A stretch of 64,000 bases of DNA from Phycisphaerales bacterium Planc_01 (GTDB taxonomy: Bacteria > Planctomycetota > Phycisphaerae > Sedimentisphaerales > Anaerobacaceae). Under the pieces are notes generated by a model. The model was not told where the DNA came from and made no database searches. It saw only the letters and a program-made list of their open reading frames with translations. A program made the translations under genes and the position numbers. Below are positions 49,097 to 61,396 of the stretch, piece by piece. The DNA is taken from NCBI GenBank assembly GCA_001603075.1, contig LVBB01000016.1, positions 271,080 through 335,079 of the forward strand. Reading direction: 5' to 3'. Numbering within the stretch: the stretch's first letter is position 1; each line of letters opens with the position of its first letter.

Positions 49097-50776
49097 ATGA
49101 GAACGATATTCGTTTGGAGTGCTCTGCTGCTCGTGAGCATGCTCGGGCTCGGCTGTGCGTCGGGCGACAGGAAGAGCGGGCCGGCGGGTTTTATCGAGGC
49201 GCACACAGCCACGGTCGCCCCGCTTTGGACGCAGGCCAATCTGACGTACTGGGACGCCACCACAACAGGCAATCCACAGGCGTGGAAGACATACGAGCGA
49301 CTGCAGCTTGAGATTCGGCAGGTTTACAGCAGCCGGGAGGACTTCGCCCGCATCAAGGCGTTCAAGGAATCCGGGACGGCCGACGATCCGCGTCTGGCTC
49401 GTCAACTCGACAAGCTCTACTACGCCTACCTCCAGAACCAGATCGAGCCCGATCTGCTGGCACAGATCGTGACGCTGGATACACAGATCCAGCAGACCTA
49501 CAACAGCTATCGCGGCCGCATCGACGGGCGGGATGTCACCATGAGTGACATCTACACGCTCATGACGACGGAGGCAAACACGCCGAAGCGAGAGGCCGCC
49601 TGGCGCGCCAGCCGGCAGGTCGGCAACGCCATCATCGAGGACCTCCTTCGTCTGGTGAAGCTCCGCAACCGAGCGGCAAAGGAACTCGGCTTCGACAACT
49701 ACCACACCATGGCCATCGTCACAGGCGAGCAGGACGTCGCCGAACTCGACCGAATCTTCGAGGAACTGGACGCGCTGACCCGCGAACCGTTCGCCGAGCT
49801 GAAGAGGGAGCTGGACGCCATTCTGGCCAAAGGCTATGGGATCGCCCCGGATGCCCTGATGCCCTGGCACTACCACGATCCTTTCTTCCAGCGGACGCCG
49901 CTGGTCTATGACCTGGACCTGGACCAGTACTACAAGGGCCGCGACATCGAGGACCTGGCCCGTCGCTACTTCGCCGGCGTGGACCTGCCCGTCGATGACA
50001 TCCTGGCTCGCAGCGACCTGTACGACCGCGAGGGGAAGTACCCACACGCCTACGGCTTCGACGCCGACCGCGAAGGCGACACCCGCGTGCTCTGCAATTT
50101 GCAGGATACGGAGCGGTGGATGGAGACCCTCCTGCACGAGCTGGGACACGCCCTGTACAGCAAGTACCACGACCGCGACGAACCCTGGCTGCTGCGCGAG
50201 CCGGCGCACAGCTTCACCACGGAGGCGATCGCCATGCTCTTCGGGCGGCTCAGTCGCAATGCGGCCTGGATGCAGCAGATGCTGGGACTATCCAACGAAC
50301 AGACGGCTGAGATCAGAACGGTCAGCGATCGCTATCTCCGGTTCCAGCAGATCCTCTTCGCCCGCTGGGCGATGGTGATGGTCCACTTCGAGAAGGCCCT
50401 TTACGCCGACCCCGATCAGGACCTGAACAGCTTGTGGTGGGACCTCGTCGAGCGATACCAGTTCGTCCAGCGCCCTCCGGAGCCGGCCGACGCCGGATGG
50501 GCCTCGAAGCTGCATTTCACCACCGCCCCCTGCTACTACCACAATTACATGCTCGGGGAACTGCTGGCCTCGCAATGGCACCATCACATCGTCCGCCAGA
50601 TATTGAAGCTTGATTCGGACGAGGGGCTCAGCTATGTTGGCGAGCGGCGCGTGGGCCGATACCTCCGGGACAACGTGCTCGGCCCGGGGGCCCGCTACCG
50701 GTGGGACGAGATGATCGTGCGCTCGACCGGCCGGCCGCTCGCGCCCGAGTACTTCGTCGAGCAGTTCGTCAGGTGA
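49097..50776 (+). CDS. Lipoprotein metallopeptidase of the M2/M3-like clan (peptidyl-dipeptidase type)
   Basis: This 559-residue zinc peptidase has a lipoprotein-type signal (MRTIFVWSALLLVSMLGLGC). The active site is METLLHELGHALYSKYHD (HExxH at about residues 348-352) followed by REPAHSFTTEAIAMLFGRL with the third ligand Glu. The fold is all-helical like angiotensin-converting enzyme/peptidyl-dipeptidase A and M3 oligopeptidases (LGFDNYHTMAIVTGEQD; DTRVLCNLQ). It likely removes dipeptides or cuts short peptides outside the inner membrane. The symporter gene follows 40 bases later. GGGAGG precedes ATG 49097. Confidence 0.85.
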   Translation: MRTIFVWSALLLVSMLGLGCASGDRKSGPAGFIEAHTATVAPLWTQANLTYWDATTTGNPQAWKTYERLQLEIRQVYSSREDFARIKAFKESGTADDPRLARQLDKLYYAYLQNQIEPDLLAQIVTLDTQIQQTYNSYRGRIDGRDVTMSDIYTLMTTEANTPKREAAWRASRQVGNAIIEDLLRLVKLRNRAAKELGFDNYHTMAIVTGEQDVAELDRIFEELDALTREPFAELKRELDAILAKGYGIAPDALMPWHYHDPFFQRTPLVYDLDLDQYYKGRDIEDLARRYFAGVDLPVDDILARSDLYDREGKYPHAYGFDADREGDTRVLCNLQDTERWMETLLHELGHALYSKYHDRDEPWLLREPAHSFTTEAIAMLFGRLSRNAAWMQQMLGLSNEQTAEIRTVSDRYLRFQQILFARWAMVMVHFEKALYADPDQDLNSLWWDLVERYQFVQRPPEPADAGWASKLHFTTAPCYYHNYMLGELLASQWHHHIVRQILKLDSDEGLSYVGERRVGRYLRDNVLGPGARYRWDEMIVRSTGRPLAPEYFVEQFVR

Positions 50777-50816
50777 CATCGACGCGCAGACGGCGTCCGG
50801 ACACGAAGCAGGTGCC

Positions 50817-52607
50817 ATGATCTATCTCATTGGGATTCTCATCTATCTGTTCGCCCTGACGGGCATCGGCGTCCACATGTCCCGGCGGGTCAAGACGCAG
50901 GCGGATTTCGCCGTGGCGGGCCGAACGCTCTCGCCCTGGGTGATGGTCTGCACCATGCTGGCCGTCTGGATCGGCACCGGCTCCATCGTCGGCAACGCCG
51001 GCCAGGCCTTTCGCGACGGCATGGCGGCCCTGATCCTGCCGAGCGGGACGTTCATCGGCATGATCCTGCTGTCGATGATCGCCCACAAGGCCCGGTCGAT
51101 CGAGGTGTCCAGCGTGCCCGAAATCATCGGCTCGCGCTACGGGCGGACCGCGCGACTGCTGGCCGTGGTGGCCTTGATCATTGCCTATATGGTGATCGTC
51201 AGCTACCAGTTCAACGCCGGCGGCATGGTCCTCGAGGTCATCACCGGCAAGAAGGACCCGATCGCCCTGCAGACCGCCGATGAGTTGACCCCCTCTCAGG
51301 TCAGAAAGGGCTACCTGGTCTTCGAGCCGCAGACCGATTGGACGGGAACGACGACCGTCGGGTTTCAGGTGAAGGCGGACGATGGCTGGTCGCCCCGGAC
51401 GGAGATCTTCACGATCGACGTCGTCGCGGGCCGGGACAGCATCGAGGCGCAAAGACAACTGGCCGAAGAGGCCGCCGGGAATCACGTCGCCGTGAAGATG
51501 AACTCGATGGCCAAGATCGTCATCGAAGGGCATGACGACGACAGTCCAGCGAGACTCTATCGCGTCGCGTCGTTGCCCGACTACGGTCGGCTCATCCTGT
51601 CGGAACCGAAACTGACTGCGCGCGATGCGACCATCATCGCCGCGATCTTCATTATCACATACACGATGCTGGCCGGCCTGCTGAGCCTGGCGTTTACCGA
51701 CATCGTGACGGGGACCATTATTACGGTGTCTCTTGTCATCGCATTTCCCGTGCTCCTGCTCAAGGCCGGCGGGTTCGGCGGCATGGCGGAAGCCTTCGCC
51801 GCCATGGGCGACCGGCCCGACCACATGCGCTTCTGGGGCGTCTACTCCCCCGTCACCATCATCAACTACTGCCTGCCCGTCTTCCTGCTGATCCTCGGCG
51901 ACGCCAATCAATACCAGCGAATCTTCGCGAGCAGAAACGCCAAAGGCGCGCGGACGGCGGTGCTGATCATGATCTTCCTGGCGCTGGCCATCGAGCTTCT
52001 GATCATCTCCAGCGCCTGGATCTCGTCCAGCCTGATCCCCGACCCCGAGAACGGTCGCTACGTGCTGATCTACGCCGCCAAGCACTTCATGCCGCTGCCG
52101 TTGGGCATTCTGTTCCTCGTCACGGTGGTGGGCATCATCATCTCGACGGCCGATTCCTTCCTGCTCGTTCCGGCCACCACCTTCATCAAAGACGTCTATC
52201 TGGTCCACATCAATCCCAAGGCCGGCGAGAAACACGTCGTACTGCTCAGCCGTCTGCTGGTGCTGGCGTTCGGGATCATTGCATATCTTGTGTCGCTGGC
52301 GTTCGCCGAATCGACCACGGTCTTCCGCAAGGCGTTATATGCGTTTACGATCTATGGAGCGGCGATCACGCCGTGCCTGGTGGCAGCAATGTTCTGGAAT
52401 CGCTCGACGAAGTACGGCGCTGTCGCGTCCATTCTCGTCGGCACGGTCACGGCTCTGGCCTGGGAAGAGTTGCGATTTGTGAAGGCGGCCCTTCCGGCGT
52501 GGGCGGCGGACCTCGACGCGGTGCTGCCGGCCATCACGCTCTCCGTCGTCGCTCTTGTGGGTGTCAGTCTGCTGACCGGACGAACGAACCCGACCGGTAC
52601 GGAATAG
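50817..52607 (+). CDS. Sodium:solute symporter with an inserted cadherin/Ig-like outer loop
   Basis: This 596-residue member of the SSS/PutP family uses a Na+ gradient to import a solute. The core shows AVAGRTLSPWVMVCTMLAVW, IGTGSIVGNAGQAF, then after the loop DATIIAAIFIITYTMLAGLL and SLAFTDIVTGT. Odd feature: residues about 145-268 break the TM4-TM5 region with a roughly 120-residue polar segment. It has YLVFEPQTDWTGTTTVGFQV, KADDGWSPRTEIFTIDV and IVIEGHDDDSPARLYRVASL then PDYGRLIL, resembling bacterial cadherin/Ig-like repeats. Loop length in ordinary members is only a few residues. It is probably outside the membrane. The operon contains peptidases on both sides. Confidence 0.88.
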   Translation: MIYLIGILIYLFALTGIGVHMSRRVKTQADFAVAGRTLSPWVMVCTMLAVWIGTGSIVGNAGQAFRDGMAALILPSGTFIGMILLSMIAHKARSIEVSSVPEIIGSRYGRTARLLAVVALIIAYMVIVSYQFNAGGMVLEVITGKKDPIALQTADELTPSQVRKGYLVFEPQTDWTGTTTVGFQVKADDGWSPRTEIFTIDVVAGRDSIEAQRQLAEEAAGNHVAVKMNSMAKIVIEGHDDDSPARLYRVASLPDYGRLILSEPKLTARDATIIAAIFIITYTMLAGLLSLAFTDIVTGTIITVSLVIAFPVLLLKAGGFGGMAEAFAAMGDRPDHMRFWGVYSPVTIINYCLPVFLLILGDANQYQRIFASRNAKGARTAVLIMIFLALAIELLIISSAWISSSLIPDPENGRYVLIYAAKHFMPLPLGILFLVTVVGIIISTADSFLLVPATTFIKDVYLVHINPKAGEKHVVLLSRLLVLAFGIIAYLVSLAFAESTTVFRKALYAFTIYGAAITPCLVAAMFWNRSTKYGAVASILVGTVTALAWEELRFVKAALPAWAADLDAVLPAITLSVVALVGVSLLTGRTNPTGTE

Positions 52608-52610
52608 CCG

Positions 52611-53999
52611 ATGTTCCCTCCCGAAATCTACAGACAGAGACGTGATCGACTTCGCCGTCAGATCTCGTCCGGCGTGGTGCTGTTTGCGGGCAACGAGCCA
52701 TCGCCGATCAACTATGCGGACAACTGCTATCCGTTCCGCCAGGACAGTTCGTTCCTCTACTACTTCGGGCTCGATGAGCCGGCCCTGGCCGCCGTGATCG
52801 ATGTGGATGAAGGCGCCGAATACCTCTTCGGCGACGATGCGACCGTCGATGACGTGATCTGGACGGGACCGCAGACACCGCTCTGTGAGAAGGCCCATCA
52901 GGTGGGGATCACGCAAACGGCCCCAAGCAGCGACCTGCCTTCGTTTCTCAAAAAGGCGAGCGACCACGATCGGCCGATCCACTTTCTGCCGCCCTGCCGA
53001 GACGACCAGATCCTGAAGATCAGCCGGCTCCTGAACGTGCCGCCGCAGACGCTCGGCGAGCGCGTCTCGGAGTCGTTGATTCGCACCGTTGTCGCACAGC
53101 GGTCCGTGAAGACGCCGGAGGAAATCGAGCAGATCGAACTGGCCTTGAGTATCACCTACCAGATGCAAACCGCCGCAATGAAGATGACCAGGCCCGGCGC
53201 GATCGAACGCGAAATCGCCGGCGCCATGGCAGGCATTGCCATAGCCCTGGGTGTGCGGTTCGCCTTCGAACCCATCTTCAGCATTCACGGTGAGACGCTG
53301 CACAACCCCTTCCACAACAACGTGATGAAAGCCGGAGACGTCGCGGTCAACGACTCGGGGGCCGAGTCGCCCTTGCGGTACGCCAGCGACGTCACGCGGA
53401 CGATTCCCGTCGGCGGGCGATTCACGCAAAATCAGCGAGAGATCTACTCCATCGTGCTCGATGCGCAGGAGAGCGCCATTGCCGCCATCCGGCCCGGCGT
53501 GGAATTCCGCGACATCCATCGCCTGGCCTGTGTGAGGCTTGTGGCCGGACTGAAGGAACTGGGCCTGACCAAAGGCGATCCCGACGAGGCGGTCGAGGCC
53601 GGCGCTCACACGCTGTTCTTCCAGTGCGGCCTCGGACACATGATGGGGCTCGACGTCCATGATATGCAGGGCCTGGGTGAAGACTATGTCGGCTACACGG
53701 AGGCCATCCACAGGAATCCGGCGTTCGGCTGGAACTCGCTGAGACTGGCCAAGGCTGTCGAAGCGGATTACGTCGTGACGGTCGAGCCGGGCATCTACTT
53801 GATTCCGACGCTGATCGACCGCTGGAAGGCCGAGCGAAAATGCGAGGCCTTCATCGACTACGACAAGGTTGAAGCCTATCGCGACTTCGGCGGCGTTCGG
53901 ATCGAAGACGACATCCTCGTCACCGACACCGGCGCCCGTGTGCTGGGCCCGCCGATCCCGAAGACGATCGCTGAGGTGGAGACCTTGGCCTCCGCCTAA
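52611..53999 (+). CDS. Xaa-Pro aminopeptidase (M24B)
   Basis: This 462-residue cytosolic aminopeptidase P removes the N-terminal residue from X-Pro peptides. It has the N-terminal creatinase-like domain (VVLFAGNEPSPINYADNCYP; FGLDEPALAAVIDVDEG) and the pita-bread metal site: Asp in VAVNDSGAE, Asp in YASDVTRTIPVGG, His in GLGHMMGLDVHD, Glu in TVEPGIYLIP and Glu in GGVRIEDDILV. The gene starts 3 bases after the symporter stop, so it is tightly linked. Its substrate class fits a proline-rich peptide pathway. The 3' end forms a hairpin (53989-54019). Confidence 0.93.
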   Translation: MFPPEIYRQRRDRLRRQISSGVVLFAGNEPSPINYADNCYPFRQDSSFLYYFGLDEPALAAVIDVDEGAEYLFGDDATVDDVIWTGPQTPLCEKAHQVGITQTAPSSDLPSFLKKASDHDRPIHFLPPCRDDQILKISRLLNVPPQTLGERVSESLIRTVVAQRSVKTPEEIEQIELALSITYQMQTAAMKMTRPGAIEREIAGAMAGIAIALGVRFAFEPIFSIHGETLHNPFHNNVMKAGDVAVNDSGAESPLRYASDVTRTIPVGGRFTQNQREIYSIVLDAQESAIAAIRPGVEFRDIHRLACVRLVAGLKELGLTKGDPDEAVEAGAHTLFFQCGLGHMMGLDVHDMQGLGEDYVGYTEAIHRNPAFGWNSLRLAKAVEADYVVTVEPGIYLIPTLIDRWKAERKCEAFIDYDKVEAYRDFGGVRIEDDILVTDTGARVLGPPIPKTIAEVETLASA

Positions 54000-54019
54000 C
54001 AATGCGGGGAAGGCGGAGG
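53989..54019. terminator. Hairpin overlapping the aminopeptidase stop codon
   Basis: CCTCCGCC (53989-53996) pairs with GGCGGAGG (54012-54019) across a 15-base loop that contains the stop codon. No T-run follows. It may be a processing or transcript-end structure and may be related to the family-A core TCCGCC/GGCGGA. Confidence 0.35.
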
Positions 54020-54058
54020 TCGCCAAGCCGGTTCGATCCTACCCGCGCCAGCGAAGCA

Positions 54059-54216
54059 AGCCAAATCCGAAATCCGTATGTCGAAATCCGAAACAAGCAC
54101 GAAAGCCCAATGACCGAAATTCGAAAACGGCCTACGGCCGAAGGTTTGGGACATTAGGATTTGGGTAATTCGAATTTGTTTCGGATTTCGGGTTTCGGGT
54201 TTCGGGTTTCGGGCTT
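54059..54216. repeat. Family D long inverted repeat, second copy
   Basis: This run begins CCAAATCCGAAATCCG and CGAAATCCGAAACAAGCACG, then reverses as TTCGAATTTGTTTCGGATTT followed by tandem CGGGTTT units. It is a diverged relative of 19714-19906. It abuts the truncated SASA esterase on its left end, suggesting that it arrived with, or after, loss of the gene's 5' half. Confidence 0.8.
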
Positions 54217-54219
54217 CAC

Positions 54220-54702
54220 GTTTCGCTGGGCGGTTCGCCGATCTCGGTGTGGAAGCCTCACGCCTACTACCCGGCCACAGGCGTGCATCCGTACGACGAT
54301 GCGATCGCGCGGTGTCGCGTCGCCATGCAGCGAGGCGTCATCAAAGGCGTGCTCTGGCACCAGGGGGAGAGCGACAGCAATGCCCAGGACGGGCCTCTAT
54401 ATGAACAGCGACTGACGGGATTGATCCAGAACCTTCGCCGGGACCTCGGTGTCTCGGACCTGCTGTTCGTGGCGGGGACACCCGCCGACGCCGTCATCGC
54501 TCGGACACCCGAGACCCGGTACGTGATCGAGGCAATCCAGGCTGTGGCAAAGGCGGACGAGCGCGTCTTCTGGGTCTCAGCGGCAGGGCTGGCCTGCAAA
54601 GACGATCAGGTGCACTTCAACACGGAGGCGGCCCGGCAGTTGGGTTGCCGCTACGCCCGGGCCGTGGTCACGAAGCAGAACGTCATACCCGCTGCTCCGT
54701 GA
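54220..54702 (+). pseudogene. Truncated SASA-type carbohydrate acetylesterase (C-terminal part only)
   Basis: The frame reads VSLGGSPISVWKPHAYYP, then GVLWHQGESDSNAQDGPLYE, and ends with DQVHFNTEAARQLGCRYARA. These are the middle and C-terminal blocks of sialate O-acetylesterase/SASA esterases, including the catalytic Asp-x-x-His. The N-terminal half with the nucleophile Ser (G-x-S-N-M block) is absent. The homology begins abruptly where the family D repeat ends, at about 54217. There is no start codon with a ribosome site; a GTG at 54247 exists but would give a 151-residue fragment. It is best seen as a decayed gene. Its 3' end overlaps the convergent phosphoesterase gene by 20 bases. Confidence 0.75.
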
Positions 54703-55696
54703 GCCGAGCCTGGGTCAACGTCCTGCACGCCGCCCGACGGTAGCCGCTGACGATTGCATCGAGGTTGGGACAGACCTCGACAATCGCATACGAATTGTTC
54801 TCCGCGCCCTGACCTTCCACCGTAGCGATCAGCGTGTAATAGTGAATGCCGTTGATCTCGTTGCAGTCGCCGGCATGATGGTGGCCCTGAAAGACGGCGA
54901 GGACCTTGCCGGCTCGTTCGAGGACATCGCGCACCTCGGCCGCATTCTTGACGTACACCGCACCGGCCCCGTCGAGCAACTGATGGATGAAGACGACCGC
55001 CGGACCACGGGCGGCAGCCAGGTCTCGGCGAAGCCAGTCCAGTTCGTCGGCGGGAATGTTGGCGTCGGTCCAGTCGTAATTGCCGCGATCGTAGTCCGCG
55101 CCGTCGCTGCGATAGTTGGCGTCGAGCACGATGCCGTGCAGGCCCTTGATGTCAAACGAATAGTGGCTGCGGGTGCGATCGACGCCGGTATTGGTCACGC
55201 GGGCCAGGAACTGCGGCTTGGAGATGCTGTCCACGTCGTGGTTGCCGAGGACGTGGTAGGTCGGACCGTCGAATCGCTGGAACACCGCTTCAACCTCCTC
55301 CAGATACGCCAGCGTGTCCTGCTTGACGGGCGGGCGGCCCTGGTCCTTGAAGTCGCCCAGCTCGATGAGAAAGTCCACGTCTTCCGCATTCATTCGAGCC
55401 ACGCACTCGCCGAGTTTATCGAGCGACTGGCGATAGAATCGCGTGCCCGCAGGATCGACGTCGGCATAGTGGCAGTCCGTGACCATCCCAAACCGCACGG
55501 GCCGCTCCTTGCGGGACAGCGTATCGCTGGAAGCACATGAGAGCGATAACACCACCGGTCCGGCGGCCACCCCGAGGACCGACTTCAGAACGGTCCTGCG
55601 GTCCACAGTGTCCCGACAATGGGCGGACTCGATCCTGTCGGCGTTCTGTCTGATCGTGTCTTCATGCATTGACGTGTCCAAATCGTCAGAATCCAT
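54683..55696 (-). CDS. Tat-exported metallophosphoesterase
   Basis: This protein of about 337 residues has calcineurin-like phosphoesterase motifs GMVTDCHYAD, LIELGDFKDQG, HVLGNHDVDS, VFIHQLLD and VFQGHHHAGD. The N-terminus carries DRRTVLKSVLGVAAGPVVLS, a Tat-type signal, followed by a Cys (LSLSCASSD) that could be lipidated. The start is uncertain (ATG 55696 or 55669; no good ribosome site). The substrate may be a phospho-sugar, nucleotide or phospholipid. It is divergent from the GH2 beta-galactosidase gene. Confidence 0.88.
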   Translation of the reverse strand: MDSDDLDTSMHEDTIRQNADRIESAHCRDTVDRRTVLKSVLGVAAGPVVLSLSCASSDTLSRKERPVRFGMVTDCHYADVDPAGTRFYRQSLDKLGECVARMNAEDVDFLIELGDFKDQGRPPVKQDTLAYLEEVEAVFQRFDGPTYHVLGNHDVDSISKPQFLARVTNTGVDRTRSHYSFDIKGLHGIVLDANYRSDGADYDRGNYDWTDANIPADELDWLRRDLAAARGPAVVFIHQLLDGAGAVYVKNAAEVRDVLERAGKVLAVFQGHHHAGDCNEINGIHYYTLIATVEGQGAENNSYAIVEVCPNLDAIVSGYRRAACRTLTQARLTEQRV

Positions 55697-55706
55697 TATG
55701 GCATAG

Positions 55707-59633
<3,927 letters not shown>

Positions 59634-59668
59634 CACATCGGTTCGGCCTGTGAAAGAAGGAGCAGACG

Positions 59669-60430
59669 ATGAGCGGTACGACAGCAATGACATGGCTTGT
59701 CCCCGCAGTTTTGCTCGCTGCGGGCCTCGGCATGGCACCGGTCGGTGCCACCGACGAGAAGAAGCTCGAAGAGGACGTCATCAAGACCGAACAGGGCGAC
59801 CTGAAGATCACCTTCATCGGTCATGGCACGCTGATGTTCACATGGCGGGACAAGGTCATCCACGTCGATCCGGTCAGCCGGGAGGCCGACTACACGAAGC
59901 TGCCCAAGGCGGACCTCGTCCTGATTACCCACGAGCACGGCGACCATCTCGACCCCAAGGCCCTGGAGCTGATTCGCACGCCCGAGACGAGGATCGTCCT
60001 GACCAGGATCTGCGCCGAGAAGGTTGCCGGTGGTCTGACCATGAGGAATGGCGACGTGCGAACGGTGGACGGGTTCAAGATCGAAGCAGTGCCGGCCTAC
60101 AACATCGTGCACAAGAGGCCCGACGGCACCCCGTTCCATCCCAAGGGCCACGGCAATGGGTACGTCGTGACGTTCAACAGGCTGCGGGTCTACATCGCGG
60201 GCGACACCGAGAACATCCCCGAGATGAAGGACCTCAAGAAGATCGACATCGCCTTCCTGCCGATGAACCTGCCATACACGATGACCCCGGAGATGGTGGC
60301 CGATGCCGCCAGGATGTTTGAACCCAAGATCCTCTATCCCTATCACTACGGACAGACCGATCCGAACGAACTCGTCAAGCTCCTGGCCGACAACAAAGAC
60401 ATCGAGGTCCGCATCCGCAAGATGCGCTGA
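59669..60430 (+). CDS. Exported metallo-beta-lactamase-fold hydrolase (UPF0173/UlaG-like)
   Basis: This 253-residue protein has a signal (TAMTWLVPAVLLAAGLGMA, then PVGA). The MBL-fold zinc site is LVLITHEHGDHLDPKALEL (HxHxDH), with further ligands in AGDTENIPEM and YPYHYGQTDPNELVKLL. ITFIGHGTLMFTW is the usual start of the UPF0173/UlaG-like group, which includes hydrolases of lactones, lipids or phosphodiesters. It is probably periplasmic. The next gene starts 13 bases after its stop. Confidence 0.88.
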   Translation: MSGTTAMTWLVPAVLLAAGLGMAPVGATDEKKLEEDVIKTEQGDLKITFIGHGTLMFTWRDKVIHVDPVSREADYTKLPKADLVLITHEHGDHLDPKALELIRTPETRIVLTRICAEKVAGGLTMRNGDVRTVDGFKIEAVPAYNIVHKRPDGTPFHPKGHGNGYVVTFNRLRVYIAGDTENIPEMKDLKKIDIAFLPMNLPYTMTPEMVADAARMFEPKILYPYHYGQTDPNELVKLLADNKDIEVRIRKMR

Positions 60431-60443
60431 CGGCGGCGACGTG

Positions 60444-60815
60444 ATGGCCGAGACGGATATCCAACAGAAGCGCGACAAGCGGCGTGGCACGCGAAAGCTC
60501 CTGCTGGCGATCGGGGCGCCGCTCGCCGTTGCTCTGGCGTGCTTCGTCGTGCTGGCCATTCTGCCCGAACCTGAGGGGCCGCGCATGAAGGACCCACTTC
60601 GCAGCATCCTGACGGGGCTCGGCGTGCTGGGCGTGGCGGCGCCTTTGTGCATCGGCGGCGTGGTTTTGAAACAGCGGTTCTCCGCGTCGCCCTATTTCGA
60701 AGGGAAGTTCATCGCGACGGTGCTCAGCGTCTTCGGTTTCGTATGCGTTGCGGCTGGCCTGGCCTGCATCTTTCTGGCCATCTACGACCTGCTCTCGCCC
60801 CTGTGGTCGCCATAG
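60444..60815 (+). CDS. Small membrane protein, 123 aa, unknown
   Basis: This product starts MAETDIQQKRDKRRGTRK, a basic cytosolic head, then has three hydrophobic spans (LLLAIGAPLAVALACFVVLA; TGLGVLGVAAPLCIGGVVL; LSVFGFVCVAAGLACIFLAI). ATG 60444 (GTG 60441 also possible) follows the MBL hydrolase gene closely, so they are likely co-transcribed. No named family is recognised. Confidence 0.65.
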   Translation: MAETDIQQKRDKRRGTRKLLLAIGAPLAVALACFVVLAILPEPEGPRMKDPLRSILTGLGVLGVAAPLCIGGVVLKQRFSASPYFEGKFIATVLSVFGFVCVAAGLACIFLAIYDLLSPLWSP

Positions 60816-60821
60816 GTCGCG

Positions 60822-61361
60822 TCAGCCCAGCAGTCCATCGAGCACCGCAGTGTAGTCGCTGCGAGAGCGCAGGCCCACCAGACGCTGTGTCTCGCTGCCC
60901 CCGTCGAAGAAGAGGACGGCGGGGATGCCCTGGATGCCGTATTGGCGGGCCAGATCGGGGACGCGATCGACGTTGACCTTGGCCACGACGGCGCGACCCT
61001 GATACTCCTCGGCGAGTTCTTCAATCGTCGGGGCCAGCCTGCGGCACGGCGGACAACCGTTCGAGTAGAAATCGACCATCACGGGCTGCTCGGCCTTGAG
61101 GACCAGGCGGTCAAAGTCCGCTGCATTCTCGATCTGCACGGCCGCATAGCCCCCTTCCTTGCCTTCGGGATTCGCCCGAGAGGAGACGCCCGAGAGCGCC
61201 AGCATGCCCCCGATCAACGCGCCGATGAACCCGCCGCGATATGGGTTGGCCGTCAGGGGACACGCCCCGCTGGAACACTTGCCGAAATAGCCCATCACCG
61301 CTCCCATGCCGCCGCCGATCAGCAACCCCAACGCCAATTGAATCAGCATCGCTCTGTGCAT
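60822..61361 (-). CDS. Membrane-anchored thioredoxin fused to a DUF6132-like domain
   Basis: This 179-residue protein has two parts. Residues 1-60 resemble the DUF6132 membrane module: IQLALGLLIGGGMGAVMGYF, then GKCSSGACPLTANPYRGGF and a second span IGALIGGMLALSGVS. Residues 75-179 are a thioredoxin: MVDFYSNGCPPCRRLAPTIE with redox-active C-P-P-C, KVNVDRVPDLARQYGIQGIP (cis-Pro) and AVLFFDGG. The fusion would hold a thioredoxin at the membrane next to a Cys pair in C-x5-C of the first part. ATG 61361 is chosen for its AAGGAG at 8-base spacing. It lies 35 bases after the MarR gene in the same direction. Confidence 0.82.
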   Translation of the reverse strand: MHRAMLIQLALGLLIGGGMGAVMGYFGKCSSGACPLTANPYRGGFIGALIGGMLALSGVSSRANPEGKEGGYAAVQIENAADFDRLVLKAEQPVMVDFYSNGCPPCRRLAPTIEELAEEYQGRAVVAKVNVDRVPDLARQYGIQGIPAVLFFDGGSETQRLVGLRSRSDYTAVLDGLLG

Positions 61362-61396
61362 TGTCATTCTCCTTGAAGTTCGGTTGAACGAGCTTC

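Noticed and set aside
54020..54060. A tRNA-like GGTTCGATCC stretch
   Set aside because: No acceptor, anticodon or D stems can be formed around it.
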